From positions 149,488 through 213,487 of the forward strand of contig NZ_PYJQ01000004.1 of NCBI RefSeq assembly GCF_003024605.1: a DNA stretch of 64,000 nucleotides, written 5' to 3'. The stretch is from Rhizobium sp. JAB6. GTDB taxonomy: Bacteria; Pseudomonadota; Alphaproteobacteria; Rhizobiales; Rhizobiaceae. Within the stretch, counting starts at the first letter, position 1, and each line of letters begins with the position of its first letter. This document shows, one piece after another, positions 15,329 through 24,700 of the stretch. Both the position numbers and the translations under genes were made by a program. The notes under the pieces were generated by a model. That model was not told where the DNA came from and searched no databases. It worked only from the letters and a program-made list of their open reading frames with translations.

Positions 15329-16408
15329 TCAGCAAAAGACATGCGCAGCATCCGGATCGAACTCCAGATGCACAGTGTCGCCGCGGCTCAAGCCCGAGAT
15401 CGCTTCATGGCCGAAGGGCAGCCGCACGGACAGGGTCTCGCCGGCTGCGATCCGGGTCGTCACATGCACGTTATTGCCGAGGAAGGTGATATCGTTGACC
15501 GTGGCGCTGAGGCCGTTGCTGCCGCCCGCCTTGCGTCCGAGCCGGATGCGCTCCGGCCGCAGCATCAATGCCGCTTTGCCGCCCGATGTCGGACGGCCGT
15601 GCACCGGAATGCTGTCGAAAACAGTCTTGTCGCCGAGCGAGATCGTCGCCTGGCCATCGTCCGAGGAAAGCAGATGACAGGAGATGAAATCGCTATCGCC
15701 GATGAACTCGGCGACGAAGCGGGTTTTGGGATTGGCGTAGAGTTCCGGGCCGGTTCCGATCTGGTCGATGACGCCCTTGGAGAAAACGGCGATGCGATCT
15801 GAGAGCCGCAGCGCCTCCTCCTGATCGTGGGTCACGTAGAGGATCGTAACTTCCGTCTGCTGGTGAATGCGACGGATCTCATGTTGGATCTCTTCACGTA
15901 GCTTCTTGTCGAGCGCCGATAGCGGCTCGTCCATCAAAAGCACCGGCGGATCATAGGCAAGCGCCCGCGCAAGAGCGACGCGCTGCTGCTGGCCGCCCGA
16001 CATCTGCGCCGGCTTGCGATCCTCGAAGCCTTCCAGGCGGACGAGACGCAGCATTTCCTTGACCCGGCTGTCGATCTCGGCCCTGGACTTGCGGCGGACC
16101 TTCAGCGGAAAAGCGATGTTCTCTCCAACGGTCAGATGCGGAAACAGCGTGTAGCGCTGGAACACCATGCCGATATTGCGCTTATGCGACGGCGTCGACA
16201 GCAGCGTCTCGCCGTTCAGCAGGATATCGCCCTTGGTCGGGCTCTCGAAGCCGGCGAGGATATAAAGCGTCGTGCTCTTGCCTGAGCCGGATGGGCCAAG
16301 GAAGGTCAGAAACTCGCCGCGCTTGACCTCGAGATTGACATCGTGGACCGCGACCACGGGGCCGTATTCCTTGCGGATGCCTTGGATCTTCAGGAAGGAT
16401 TCACTCAT
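15329..16408 (-). CDS. PotA-like ABC transporter ATPase
   Basis: The 359-residue ATPase energises uptake by the two permeases encoded just upstream. It has Walker [10 protein letters not shown], a Q-loop in [13 protein letters not shown], signature [15 protein letters not shown], Walker [13 protein letters not shown] and the switch histidine in [10 protein letters not shown]. The C-terminal 120 residues form a TOBE-type regulatory domain ([11 protein letters not shown]). This is the arrangement of the polyamine/opine/iron importer class. Its start overlaps the permease stop by four bases (ATGA). It is the last gene of the long operon that begins with the flavin-enzyme genes, so its substrate is probably what those enzymes act on. 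Confidence 0.93.
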   Translation of the reverse strand: MSESFLKIQGIRKEYGPVVAVHDVNLEVKRGEFLTFLGPSGSGKSTTLYILAGFESPTKGDILLNGETLLSTPSHKRNIGMVFQRYTLFPHLTVGENIAFPLKVRRKSRAEIDSRVKEMLRLVRLEGFEDRKPAQMSGGQQQRVALARALAYDPPVLLMDEPLSALDKKLREEIQHEIRRIHQQTEVTILYVTHDQEEALRLSDRIAVFSKGVIDQIGTGPELYANPKTRFVAEFIGDSDFISCHLLSSDDGQATISLGDKTVFDSIPVHGRPTSGGKAALMLRPERIRLGRKAGGSNGLSATVNDITFLGNNVHVTTRIAAGETLSVRLPFGHEAISGLSRGDTVHLEFDPDAAHVFC

Positions 16409-17205
16409 GATCTCAGAACCTTGCGTATGATCGCGGCCAGCGTCATCAACATGACCGTCAACAGAATGAGAAGCGTGGAGGCAGCGGCGACCACTGGCGT
16501 CAGGTCCTGCCGGAGCGTTGCCCAGACCTTGACGGGTAAGGTCTGCAGCGTCGGGCTCGCCATGAAGATCGCCACGACCACTTCGTCCCAGGACGTCAGG
16601 AACGAGAAGACGGCGGCCGAAAACAGCCCATGACTGATCGCCGGCAGCGTCACCCTGATCTTCGCCTCGAGCGGAGAGGCGCCGCAAAGCACGGCCGCAT
16701 CCTCGATCGACTTGTCGAAGCCTTCGAGCGCGCCGGAGATCGACAGGATGGAAAAGGGCAGCGCCAGGACGAGGTGAGAGAGGACGAAGCCTATCAAGGT
16801 GCCCCCAAGCCCGATCCTGAGAAAAAAGGCATAAAGCGCCACGGCGAAGACAACGACGGGTAAGATCATCGGCGTCAGGAACAGCGCCTTCAGCGCGTCG
16901 CGAAACAGAAACTTTCCGCGCACGAGGCCGAAGGAGGTCACCAGGCCGAGGAGCACCGAAAGCACGGTGACGATCGCGGCGATCTTGAAGCTCGTCCAGG
17001 CGGAAGCCAGCCATTGCGGATCGGAAAGCAGCTCCGCATACCAGCGCCACGTCCAGCCCGGCGGCGGAAAGATCAGCCATTGAGACGAGCCGAACGACAA
17101 GGCGGCAATGAACAGGATCGGCATCAAAAGGAAGGCCGATGTCAGGACCGTGATGACGAGCAGCACGTATTTCCACCAGCCGAGGCGATCGAAATTGAGC
17201 AGCAT
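16405..17205 (-). CDS. PotC-like ABC transporter permease
   Basis: The 266-residue inner-membrane permease has about six helices and the EAA loop contacting the ATPase (SIEDAAVLCGASPLEAKIRVTLP, seen near residues 165-187). The N-terminal part after helix 1 reads SSQWLIFPPPGWTWRWYAEL, typical of PotC-type subunits of polyamine-class importers. It starts one base after the stop of the other permease and overlaps the ATPase gene by four bases. Confidence 0.92.
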   Translation of the reverse strand: MLLNFDRLGWWKYVLLVITVLTSAFLLMPILFIAALSFGSSQWLIFPPPGWTWRWYAELLSDPQWLASAWTSFKIAAIVTVLSVLLGLVTSFGLVRGKFLFRDALKALFLTPMILPVVVFAVALYAFFLRIGLGGTLIGFVLSHLVLALPFSILSISGALEGFDKSIEDAAVLCGASPLEAKIRVTLPAISHGLFSAAVFSFLTSWDEVVVAIFMASPTLQTLPVKVWATLRQDLTPVVAAASTLLILLTVMLMTLAAIIRKVLRS

Positions 17206-17206
17206 C

Positions 17207-18079
17207 TCAGCGCCCTCCCGCGTTCTGCACGCCGAAAAGCTTCAGTTGCACGGCATAGAGCATCAGAGTGACGGCGAGCAGGACGAAGGCGGCAGCCCCG
17301 CCCATGCCCCAATTGACCAGGGATTGCACGAACTGCGCAATGAGCTCGGCCAGCATCATGTTGGCCGTACCGCCCAGGAGCGAGGGCGTGACATAGTAAC
17401 CGAGCGACATGACAAACACCATCAAGGCACCGGCCATCATGCCGGGGGCGGCGAGCGGCAACAGGACGCGGGTGAGGCACTGAGATCGGCTTGCACCGCA
17501 GAGTGCCGCCGCCTGCAGCACGGCCGGGTCGATCTTCCTGATCACGCCGTAAAGCGGCAGGATGATGAAAGGCAGCATGATATAGGTCATGCCGATCGTG
17601 ACGCCGGTGAGATTGTTGACCAGCGCGAGCGGCTTGTCGATCAAACCCATGCCGACCAGTATCTTGTTGATCAATCCCGTGCGCTGCAAAAGCACCATCC
17701 AGGCATAGGTGCGCGCAAGCAGATTGGTCCACATCGACAGAAGCAGGATCGCAAAGATCAGCGAAGCCCATCGTGAAGGCATGATCGCCAGGGTCCAGGC
17801 GACGGGAAAGCCGATCAAAAGCGATATGACGGTGACGACGCCCGATACGATGAAGGTGTTGGCGAAAATCTTCAGATAGGTTGCAGAACCCAGCAACTCG
17901 GCATAATTGCCAAGCCCGAATGCCGGCTCCATCACGCTGCGCAACAGCAGCGCGATGACGGGAAATATGAAAAAGATCGCTACAAAGGCGAGAGCCGGCG
18001 CCACCTGGGCAAACCCCGTGGGCTGCGCCGCCTTGCGCGCCGGTGCTGCCTCGTCCGCAACGTCCATATATGTCGACAT
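17207..18079 (-). CDS. PotB-like ABC transporter permease
   Basis: The 290-residue permease has six or so helices, the region TLAIMPSRWASLIFAILLL, and an EAA-type loop (DPAVLQAAALCGASRSQCLTR). It pairs with the PotC-like subunit. The ATG at 18079 is preceded by GGGAAGGAATT. A longer frame upstream of it would run through the hairpin at 18150-18171 and is unlikely. It follows the binding-protein gene after a 112-base gap. Confidence 0.92.
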   Translation of the reverse strand: MSTYMDVADEAAPARKAAQPTGFAQVAPALAFVAIFFIFPVIALLLRSVMEPAFGLGNYAELLGSATYLKIFANTFIVSGVVTVISLLIGFPVAWTLAIMPSRWASLIFAILLLSMWTNLLARTYAWMVLLQRTGLINKILVGMGLIDKPLALVNNLTGVTIGMTYIMLPFIILPLYGVIRKIDPAVLQAAALCGASRSQCLTRVLLPLAAPGMMAGALMVFVMSLGYYVTPSLLGGTANMMLAELIAQFVQSLVNWGMGGAAAFVLLAVTLMLYAVQLKLFGVQNAGGR

Positions 18080-18149
18080 GGCAATTCCTTCCCACCGGGG
18101 CGCTGCCGGCAACCATGGCTGCCGAAAGGGCCACACCTCGCATTGCCGC

Positions 18150-18171
18150 ACCGCGGGCCGAGACCCGCGGT
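18150..18171 (-). terminator. Hairpin between binding-protein and permease genes
   Basis: ACCGCGGG (18150-18157) and CCCGCGGT (18164-18171) form an 8-bp GC-only stem with a six-base loop. Such hairpins after binding-protein genes commonly protect the upstream mRNA and reduce permease expression. Confidence 0.5.
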
Positions 18172-18191
18172 GGCCTAGTTATCTCCAGCGC

Positions 18192-19202
18192 CTATTTTGC
18201 CTGCCAGGCGTACCATCTCTTGCCGATCTCATCGCGGTTTGCGGCCCAGTAGTTCATGTCGGCATTGACCTGGCTCGCCGTCTGCTGATCCGGCAAAGTC
18301 TTCGCCGTGTCGGGATCCATCAGCTTTGCGGAGTCGAGATTGATGGGCGCATATCCGGTGGCCTTCGCCAGATCGGCTTGAGGCTGCGCCGAGGTCGCGA
18401 GCGCGATGAATTTCATCGCCGTTTCCAGGTTCGGCGCACCCTTGGGGATGACAAGGGAATCCGCCGCCGTGATGTTCTGGCTCCAGGAAGTCTCCGTCTT
18501 GACGCCGCTATTGGCAAGCGCCGTCATGCGGCCGTTCCAGAGACTGCCGAAGGGCGCCTCCGCGGATGCCAGCAGCTGCTGCGACTGCGCGCCGCTCGAC
18601 CACCAGACGATATCCGACTTGATCATATCGAGTTTCTTGAAGGCGCGGTCGAGATCGAGCGGATAGAGCTTGTCGGCGGGAACGCCGTCGGCCAGCAATG
18701 CCGCTTCGATGACGCCCGGCGCGGACCATTTGTAGAAGGTACGCTTGCCGGGAAACTTCTTGGTGTCGAAGAGATCGGCCCAGGTCTTCGGGCAGGCGCT
18801 GACAGCATCGGCATTGCAGCCGATGACGAAGGAATAATAGAAGCTACCGACCGAGTAGTCGCTGACGAAACGCGGGTCGAGCCTGGACTTGTCGATGACG
18901 GAGAAATCCAGCTTTTCGAGCAGGCCGTCCTTGCCGGCTTGCGCGGCATAATCGCCCTCCACATCGACGACGTCCCAGCCGACCTGGCCGGCTTCAACCA
19001 TCGCTTTCAGCTTGCCGTAATCGGTCGGGCCGTCCTGCATGACGCCGATGCCGGTCTTTGCCGTGAATGGGTTCGCCCAGGCAACCTTCTGCGCATCCTG
19101 CGTCGTTCCTCCCCAGCTCGTGAAGACCATGGTATCGGCCTTGGCAGGCATGGATGCGGCCATCATTGCGGCAAAGGCCGCGAGTGCAATTCTTGCTTTC
19201 AT
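18192..19202 (-). CDS. ABC transporter substrate-binding protein, PotD-like
   Basis: The 336-residue periplasmic protein has a signal peptide (MKARIALAAFAAMMAASMPAKA, cleavage before DTMVFTSWGG). The mature protein belongs to the family-1 extracellular binding proteins near PotD: FTSWGGTTQDAQKVAWANPF at its start, VDVEGDYAAQAGKDGLLE in the first lobe, and FIALATSAQPQADLA near the end. It would capture the substrate for the adjacent permeases. PotD relatives bind polyamines, opines, amino acids or other small cations, and I cannot say which applies. The start at 19202 was chosen because the signal peptide begins there. Confidence 0.92.
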   Translation of the reverse strand: MKARIALAAFAAMMAASMPAKADTMVFTSWGGTTQDAQKVAWANPFTAKTGIGVMQDGPTDYGKLKAMVEAGQVGWDVVDVEGDYAAQAGKDGLLEKLDFSVIDKSRLDPRFVSDYSVGSFYYSFVIGCNADAVSACPKTWADLFDTKKFPGKRTFYKWSAPGVIEAALLADGVPADKLYPLDLDRAFKKLDMIKSDIVWWSSGAQSQQLLASAEAPFGSLWNGRMTALANSGVKTETSWSQNITAADSLVIPKGAPNLETAMKFIALATSAQPQADLAKATGYAPINLDSAKLMDPDTAKTLPDQQTASQVNADMNYWAANRDEIGKRWYAWQAK

Positions 19203-19257
19203 GTTCCCTTGTCCTTGTTTTTCAGTTTTTGGAGGCATGCCTTACGCAGCCGCCCGT

Positions 19258-19572
19258 TCATCCCAAGGGGGAGAAACCGGCGGGCTTCATAATCTTGTTT
19301 TCCGCTTGTTCGATCAGGTCGCGGATTTTGGGCAGGAAAGCCTCCCACTCGGGGTCGGCGGCCAGCCGCCCCCGCCGCGCCTCGCGATCGTCGAGGCTCG
19401 AATAGGCCCAGATGTGCACGATCTCGTTGATCACACCGATTTCCGAGAAGAAGTAGCCGACGAGATTGCCGAGATGCGCCTTCTGGATGGCAATTCCTTC
19501 CTCTTCGACAGCCTTCAGATATTGCGGAATCGTGCCGTTCTTCAGCCGGTAGGTGCGGATCTCATAAAACAT
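19258..19572 (-). CDS. NIPSNAP family protein
   Basis: The 104-residue protein has the NIPSNAP ferredoxin-like fold pattern: MFYEIRTYRLKNGTIPQYLK at the start, GYFFSEIGVINEIVHIWAY in the middle and DPEWEAFLPKIRDLI towards the end. These small dimeric alpha+beta proteins often sit in catabolic operons, but few have a proven function. The ATG at 19572 follows GAGGTGAGG; a GTG nine bases earlier is possible. It lies five bases after the aldehyde dehydrogenase gene, so it belongs to the operon. Confidence 0.85.
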   Translation of the reverse strand: MFYEIRTYRLKNGTIPQYLKAVEEEGIAIQKAHLGNLVGYFFSEIGVINEIVHIWAYSSLDDREARRGRLAADPEWEAFLPKIRDLIEQAENKIMKPAGFSPLG

Positions 19573-19577
19573 CGGCC

Positions 19578-21041
19578 TCACCTCATGACGAAGGGATCGG
19601 GGATCGGATCATCCGACGTGCGCAGCCAAATGGTCTTGGTGCGGGTATAGTCGAGAGCCGCCGCAAGCCCGCCTTCCCTGCCATGACCGGAAAGTCCGAA
19701 GCCGCCGAACGGCGCGATCGGCGATACGGCGCGATAGGTGTTGACCCAGACGACACCGGCGCGGATGCCCTTCATCAGGCGATGAGCGCGCGTGAGGTTC
19801 TGCGTGAACACACCGGATGCCAGTCCGTAGCGCGTATCGTTTGCCAATCTCAGAGCTTCGGCTTCCGTCTCAAAGGAGACCACGGACAGGACCGGCCCGA
19901 AGAATTCCTCGGCCAATGAAGGCGAGGAGACGCCATCGCAATCGAGGATCGTCGGCGGGAAGTAATAGCCCGCACCTTCAGGCCTTTGGCCACCCGTCAC
20001 AAGCCTAGCCCCGCTTTCAATGGATTTCTCAACGAGCGCGGCCACATGATCCTGTTGTCTCTTGGTGGCAAGGGGACCGACCTCGGTTGCCATGTCGAGC
20101 GGTGAGCCGATGCGGATTGCTTCGGCCTTGCGCTTGAGGATCGACAGGAAGGCGTCCTTGACGCCGGCTTCGACGATCAGGCGGGAGCCGGCAACGCAGC
20201 TTTGGCCCGTCGCTGCGAAAATGCCGGCAACTTGGGCATTGGCCGCACTTTCGAGATCGGCATCGGCAAAGACGATGAAGGGCGATTTGCCCCCTAATTC
20301 CAGGGAGGTCGAGGCAAGGTTCTCGGCCGAGTTGCGGATAACGTGGCGTGCCGTCTCCGGTCCGCCGGTAAAGGCGATATGCGCGACCTTCGGATGCCGC
20401 CCGAGGGCCGCGCCGCAGGACGGGCCGAACCCGGTGATGATGTTGACGACGCCGGCTGGAAAACCGGCTTCATGAACCAGACGCGCGAATTCCAGTAGTG
20501 GCGCCGGCCCATCTTCCGAAGCCTTGACGACCGTGGTGCAGCCGGCGGCGAGCGCCGGGCCGATCTTGACCGCCGAGAGGAAAAGCTGACTGTTCCAGGG
20601 CACGACCATGGCGACGACGCCGACCGGCTCGCGGCGCAGCCAGACATCCATGTCCTGCTTGTCGATCGGCAGATAGGAGCCCTCGATCTTGTCGGCGATA
20701 CCGGCATAGTAGCGATAATAGTCGGCGACATAGACGATCTGCGCAGAAGTTTCGCGGATGATCTTGCCGGTGTCGCGCGTTTCCAGTTCGGCCAGTTTTT
20801 GCGCATTGGCCGCAACGAGATCTGCGAGCCTGTACAGAAGCTTGCCGCGCTGCGTCGCCGTCATCTTCGCCCAGGGACCATCGTAAAGCGCCCTCTCGGC
20901 AGCATCGACGGCGCGGTCGACATCGGCCTCCCGCGCTTCCGGCATGTCTGCCCAGACGTCGCCGGTCGCGGGATCGATACTCTGGAAGCGGGCTTCCCCC
21001 TCCAGAAACTCGCCGTCGATATAATACTGGAAGCGATGCAT
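19578..21041 (-). CDS. NAD(P)-dependent aldehyde dehydrogenase
   Basis: The 487-residue aldehyde dehydrogenase oxidises an aldehyde to an acid. The oxyanion-region motif VVPWNSQLFL, the glycine-rich cofactor site (FTGGPETARHVIR), the general-base glutamate in LELGGKSPF and the catalytic cysteine in GQSCVAGSR are all present. The C-terminal VNTYRAVSPIAPFGGFGLSG is typical of betaine-aldehyde/aminoaldehyde-like members. It lies five bases from each neighbour. It probably handles an aldehyde released by the LLM monooxygenase step, but that is inference. Confidence 0.95.
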   Translation of the reverse strand: MHRFQYYIDGEFLEGEARFQSIDPATGDVWADMPEAREADVDRAVDAAERALYDGPWAKMTATQRGKLLYRLADLVAANAQKLAELETRDTGKIIRETSAQIVYVADYYRYYAGIADKIEGSYLPIDKQDMDVWLRREPVGVVAMVVPWNSQLFLSAVKIGPALAAGCTTVVKASEDGPAPLLEFARLVHEAGFPAGVVNIITGFGPSCGAALGRHPKVAHIAFTGGPETARHVIRNSAENLASTSLELGGKSPFIVFADADLESAANAQVAGIFAATGQSCVAGSRLIVEAGVKDAFLSILKRKAEAIRIGSPLDMATEVGPLATKRQQDHVAALVEKSIESGARLVTGGQRPEGAGYYFPPTILDCDGVSSPSLAEEFFGPVLSVVSFETEAEALRLANDTRYGLASGVFTQNLTRAHRLMKGIRAGVVWVNTYRAVSPIAPFGGFGLSGHGREGGLAAALDYTRTKTIWLRTSDDPIPDPFVMR

Positions 21042-21046
21042 GGCGT

Positions 21047-22087
21047 TTACTCCGCAAATGCCGGCATGACCTCGGCGATGAAGCGTTCGAGCGAAGCCTT
21101 CTTGCGCTCGAAGGACATGCCTGTGTCGATCCAGAAGGAATATTCGTCGTAGCCCATCGCCTCATAAGTCTTTAACCGGGCAATCACAGTCGACGCGTCT
21201 CCGACGACGTTATTGCTGCGCATGACCGCATCCGACAGCATGGCATTGGCGCGAATATCTTCTTCGGAAATGTGCTCGATCAGCCCCTGATGGACCGGCT
21301 TCTCGTTCTTGAACCAGGCGAAAAAGTAATTGTAATAGACGCTGAGCTCGTGGGCGGCCCGAGCAATGTCGTCCTCGGACGAGCCGACATAGGTATGGCG
21401 CAGGAGCATGATCTTCGGCCGCTCGATATGCGGGTTCTTGGCGCAGGCATCGTTGAAACGGCCCATCAGCGCCTCGACCTCGTCATCGCCCTGCCAAAGC
21501 GGCGTCACCTGAACATTGCAGCCATTAGCGACGGCAAATTCATGCGAATTCGGATCGCGCGCCGCAACCCAGATCGGCGGGTTCGGCTGCTGCAGCGGCT
21601 TCGGCGCCGAGGTCGTCGAGGGGAATTTGAAGAACTCGCCATCATGGGCGTAGTCCCCCTGCCAAATGCCTTTGACGGCGGGGATCAGCTCGCGCATGCG
21701 CTGGCCGGCACCCCAGGCGTCGAGACCCGGCAGCAGCCGTTCATATTCGAAGGAATAGGCGCCGCGGGCGATGCCGATATCGAGCCTGCCGTCGCAGATG
21801 ATGTCGGCCATGGCCGCTTCGCCGGCGAGCTTGATCGGATGCCAGAAGGGCGCGATCACCGTTCCCGTGCCGAGCCTCGCCCGCGATGTCCGCCGCGCCA
21901 GATCGGCGATGGTCACGAAGGGATTAGGCGCGATGGTGAAATCCATCCCATGATGCTCGCCCGTCCAGATCGCGTGCATGCCGCCCTTGTCAGCGATCTC
22001 GCACAGCGCGACGAATTCTTCATAGAGGCTCTTATGCGTCTGGCTCGCATCGAGGCGTTCCATATGAACGAAGAGAGAGAATTTCAT
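21047..22087 (-). CDS. LLM-class flavin-dependent monooxygenase
   Basis: The 346-residue protein is a bacterial luciferase-like (TIM-barrel) oxidoreductase. These enzymes use FMNH2 from a partner reductase, plus O2, to hydroxylate or cleave a substrate. Recognisable parts are MKFSLFVHMERLD, HAIWTGEHHGMDFTIAPNP (about residues 38-56), RLGTGTVIAPFWHP, DGRLDIGIARGAY and WVAARDPNSHEFA. The gene overlaps the flavin reductase gene by four bases, the normal sign of a two-component monooxygenase. The substrate cannot be inferred from sequence alone. Confidence 0.93.
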   Translation of the reverse strand: MKFSLFVHMERLDASQTHKSLYEEFVALCEIADKGGMHAIWTGEHHGMDFTIAPNPFVTIADLARRTSRARLGTGTVIAPFWHPIKLAGEAAMADIICDGRLDIGIARGAYSFEYERLLPGLDAWGAGQRMRELIPAVKGIWQGDYAHDGEFFKFPSTTSAPKPLQQPNPPIWVAARDPNSHEFAVANGCNVQVTPLWQGDDEVEALMGRFNDACAKNPHIERPKIMLLRHTYVGSSEDDIARAAHELSVYYNYFFAWFKNEKPVHQGLIEHISEEDIRANAMLSDAVMRSNNVVGDASTVIARLKTYEAMGYDEYSFWIDTGMSFERKKASLERFIAEVMPAFAE

Positions 22088-23019
22088 GCCTGCACCGCCT
22101 TCCCGGAAACCGGCCGCACCATGCCGGAGGTCTCGTCGCCAAAATAGACCCCGAAATTGCCGATCTGGCTTTCCAGCGCGAAGCGAGCGACGATATCGGC
22201 CGTCGAACTGGTCTTGAAATGCGCCGCCTTCAATGCATCCGGCTTGAGGAACCTACCCTCGCGCGGCTCACCTGGCGAGGCAAAGGCGCGATAAACGATA
22301 TGATGCTTGCCGTCGCTCTTGCCTTCATAGACCGAGTAGAGAAAGCCGACCGTGACTGAAAGACCGGTCAGCGCCTGCAGGTAATGGCCAAGAATGTCGG
22401 CGGGGCTTCCTTCGCTGCCCACGCAATTCGGAAGAGCAAGAACCTCGTCCCCAAGCAACAGGATTTCGCCATCGCGCTCCACGACCGCGCCCAACTCGAT
22501 ATTGCCTTCCGCAGCTGCAGAGACCGCCTTGCTTGCCAGGATCGGCGTGAAATAGCCGCCGCGTGCATAGCCGAGCCCATTGCGGCCGCTATTGTCGAAC
22601 GAAACGATACGCCCCAGCAGGACAACATGGTCGCCGGCCTCGATCACTTCGCTCATGGCGCATTCGAACCAGGCGGCGACATCGGCAAGGATCGGGCAGC
22701 CATCCGCACCCGAATTCCACTCGACGGCGGCGAACCTGTCTTCGACAGGCCGCGCAAAGGTGTTGGAAACGGCCTTTTGCGTCTCCGACAGCACATTGAT
22801 GGCAAAGTGCTTCGCACTCGTCATAGCCGCAAAATTGCGCGAGGTCTTTGCAAGGCAGACAAGAAGGAGCGGTGGATCGAGCGAGACCGAGGTAAAGGAA
22901 TTGGCCGTAAAACCAATGGGCAGGCCGGCTTGATCCCGCGCGGTCACGACCGTCACACCGGTCGGGAATGCGCCGAAGGCGTCGCGCAGCGCCCTTGGGC
23001 CGAAATCTTGCGTCGTCAT
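22084..23019 (-). CDS. Flavin reductase fused to a degenerate Nudix-like domain
   Basis: Residues about 1-160 form a flavin reductase (RutF/HpaC type) that supplies FMNH2: FGAFPTGVTVVTARD, IGFTANSFTSVSLDPPLLL and VLSETQKAVSNTFA are diagnostic. From about residue 170 a second domain begins (IELGAVVERDGEILLLGD), laid out like a Nudix hydrolase. The Nudix box (GX5EX7REUXEEXGU) is not preserved: the equivalent GSPADILGHYLQALTGLSV lacks the REUXEE glutamates. The C-terminal half is therefore probably noncatalytic. It overlaps both neighbours by four bases. The start at 23019 follows GGGGAGGAC. It is the likely partner of the downstream LLM enzyme. Confidence 0.88.
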   Translation of the reverse strand: MTTQDFGPRALRDAFGAFPTGVTVVTARDQAGLPIGFTANSFTSVSLDPPLLLVCLAKTSRNFAAMTSAKHFAINVLSETQKAVSNTFARPVEDRFAAVEWNSGADGCPILADVAAWFECAMSEVIEAGDHVVLLGRIVSFDNSGRNGLGYARGGYFTPILASKAVSAAAEGNIELGAVVERDGEILLLGDEVLALPNCVGSEGSPADILGHYLQALTGLSVTVGFLYSVYEGKSDGKHHIVYRAFASPGEPREGRFLKPDALKAAHFKTSSTADIVARFALESQIGNFGVYFGDETSGMVRPVSGKAVQA

Positions 23020-23861
23020 CTTGCGTCCTCCCCGCATGAAAGCCACTCGGTGAGCAGCTCGTTGACGATGTCCGGTGCCGTCAGGTTCACCATGTGGCGA
23101 TGACCCTCGACGATCCGCGCCCAGCCTCTGGGTGCAGCAGTAGCCATCTGCTCCGCCATCAGCGGTGTCGAGTTCGGATCGTCTGACCCGGTCAGGAACA
23201 GTGCAGGCGCGCTGACATCGGGCCAGCGATCTGCATAGGTCTCGTCGCCGCCGGCGAAAGCCGCATAGGCGGTGGCATAGCCTTGCGGATCGACAAGGCT
23301 CAGCCAGTTGCGCGTAAGCTCCCGTGCCGCCGCGCTTTGCGCGTCGTCGCCAAACCAGCGCAGCAGCGGGCCTTCCTTGTCGACGCCGACAAGCGGTATG
23401 GCCGCGGCACGGGCAAGCACGGCCGCCTTGGCCTCGCGGTCGCGACGATAGACGCCGTTGAGATAGGCGACCCGCTTGATCCGCTCACCGAAAGTGGCAG
23501 CAGCCCCACCGGCAATCAGCGCGCCCATCGAGTGGCCGGCAACATTGACCTCGCCAAGCGCCATCTCATCAAGAAAGCCACCAAACCAGGCGACGAAGGC
23601 TTCCAATTTGCTGCCGGAGGGCAGGGCTGCGCTTTCGCCATGCCCCGGCATATCGACGGCAACGATCCGATGACTGCGGGAGAAGGCCGCGATCTGCGGC
23701 GCCCAGGCTTCAAGCCGCATGCCGACGCCATGAATCAGAACCAGCGGCTCGCCTTCGCCGACGTCATGATAGGCGGTGCCACGCGCCGTGTGCTTGCGGA
23801 GCAAGCCTCCCATATTCAGATGATCGGCTTTTTTCTGGTCCATGGTTTCCATCGCCGGCAT
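23016..23861 (-). CDS. Alpha/beta-fold hydrolase
   Basis: The 281-residue hydrolase has the oxyanion segment LVLIHGVGMRLEAWAPQ, the nucleophile elbow GHSMGA (serine near residue 116), the acid in LTGSDDPNST (about 228-237) and a C-terminal catalytic His in EGHRHMVNL. The triad is therefore complete. The N-terminus before about residue 20 is uncertain because three in-frame ATGs occur (23861, 23852, 23843). It overlaps the flavin reductase gene by four bases. In this operon it probably hydrolyses an ester, amide or lactone made by the monooxygenase, or activates the substrate. This is inference. Confidence 0.9.
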   Translation of the reverse strand: MPAMETMDQKKADHLNMGGLLRKHTARGTAYHDVGEGEPLVLIHGVGMRLEAWAPQIAAFSRSHRIVAVDMPGHGESAALPSGSKLEAFVAWFGGFLDEMALGEVNVAGHSMGALIAGGAAATFGERIKRVAYLNGVYRRDREAKAAVLARAAAIPLVGVDKEGPLLRWFGDDAQSAAARELTRNWLSLVDPQGYATAYAAFAGGDETYADRWPDVSAPALFLTGSDDPNSTPLMAEQMATAAPRGWARIVEGHRHMVNLTAPDIVNELLTEWLSCGEDAR

Positions 23862-23876
23862 CCAGAATCCGATCTC

Positions 23877-24479
23877 TTATACGCCCGCCGGATTCGAGAC
23901 GTCCTGTCCCAGATCCTTCAGATCCTGATAGCGATCGCCGATGCGATGGTGCGGCCGTCCGCCGACAGAGGCGCCGAGCGCCACGACGATCTCGTCGGCG
24001 GCAGGTGCATCGGGGACCGAGGTCTGGATCGTCAGATAATGCGAACGGCGGCCCTCGTCATTCTTGTCCATCAGCGGGATCATGATCGGCGCATTAGCCG
24101 GTCCGCGCGTGTTGCAGAAAGCGAGATAGGATTTGGCGCCGACGGCATGACGATAGTGATTGCCGAACCGCAGGGTATGGATCAGCGCGGAGGCATGTTC
24201 GATCTCGCCATCCAGACCGACGACCGCCGATTTGCCATAGGCCTCGACCGCATCGCCCGATCCGACCGCATCGATGATCATCTTGGTGAGCAATTCACCG
24301 AGAACAGGTGCGGCGGCATGAATCTCGGGCTTCAGATCCGCGACGAAGCCGCGACCGGCCCAGGGGTTTTTAACGATCGCACATGCCGAGAAGAGCTTCA
24401 GCGGCGTGGCCGCTGCCTTGCCCCCTTCGACAAGCGTCGTTTCGATCTGCAGGACGGTTTTTCGGATCTGAAGGCTCAT
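23877..24479 (-). CDS. Amino acid synthesis family protein (DUF1185)
   Basis: The 200-residue protein fits the AA_synth family (formerly DUF1185), whose solved members have a chorismate-mutase-like fold but no proven reaction. Typical segments are ACAIVKNPWAGRGFVADLKP (about 32-51), ELIHTLRFGNHYR-type text (here SALIHTLRFGNHYR), MIPLMDKNDEGRRSHYLTIQ and the C-terminal GGRPHHRIGDRYQDL. It is the first gene of the ten-gene operon, and a palindromic operator-like site lies 29 bases upstream of its ATG. These genes frequently accompany LLM monooxygenases and flavin reductases, as here. Confidence 0.88.
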   Translation of the reverse strand: MSLQIRKTVLQIETTLVEGGKAAATPLKLFSACAIVKNPWAGRGFVADLKPEIHAAAPVLGELLTKMIIDAVGSGDAVEAYGKSAVVGLDGEIEHASALIHTLRFGNHYRHAVGAKSYLAFCNTRGPANAPIMIPLMDKNDEGRRSHYLTIQTSVPDAPAADEIVVALGASVGGRPHHRIGDRYQDLKDLGQDVSNPAGV

Positions 24480-24504
24480 GGCTCGCTCTCATCTAACATT
24501 AAGT

Positions 24505-24526
24505 ATGATGGTATGCCATAATACCA
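24505..24526. promoter_or_regulatory. Putative GntR operator upstream of AA_synth operon
   Basis: ATGGTATGCCATAATACC at 24508-24525 contains a near-palindrome (ATGGTATGCCAT). Its complement reads GGTATTATGGCATACCAT. The core TATTATGGyATrCC recurs at 24686-24700 and in front of the gntR gene, so these are probably sites for that regulator. Confidence 0.6.
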
Positions 24527-24685
24527 AACTGTCAAGCTGCTTTGAGCAACCGGATGAAAAAGTTCTGCCGGGCACTAGAAAAGCTTTAAATACTAGGAGC
24601 TTATGAATAGACAGCGAGAAGCAATCGCGAAGGCCATGCTTGTTAGCCGCGCACATCAGCAACGGCCGCTGCGTTTTTGAATTCC

Positions 24686-24700
24686 TTATTATGGTATGCC
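24686..24700. promoter_or_regulatory. Second putative GntR operator in the control region
   Basis: TTATTATGGTATGCC shares the TATTATGGyATrCC core with the other two sites. It is about 205 bases upstream of the AA_synth start and might act as an auxiliary operator. Confidence 0.5.
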
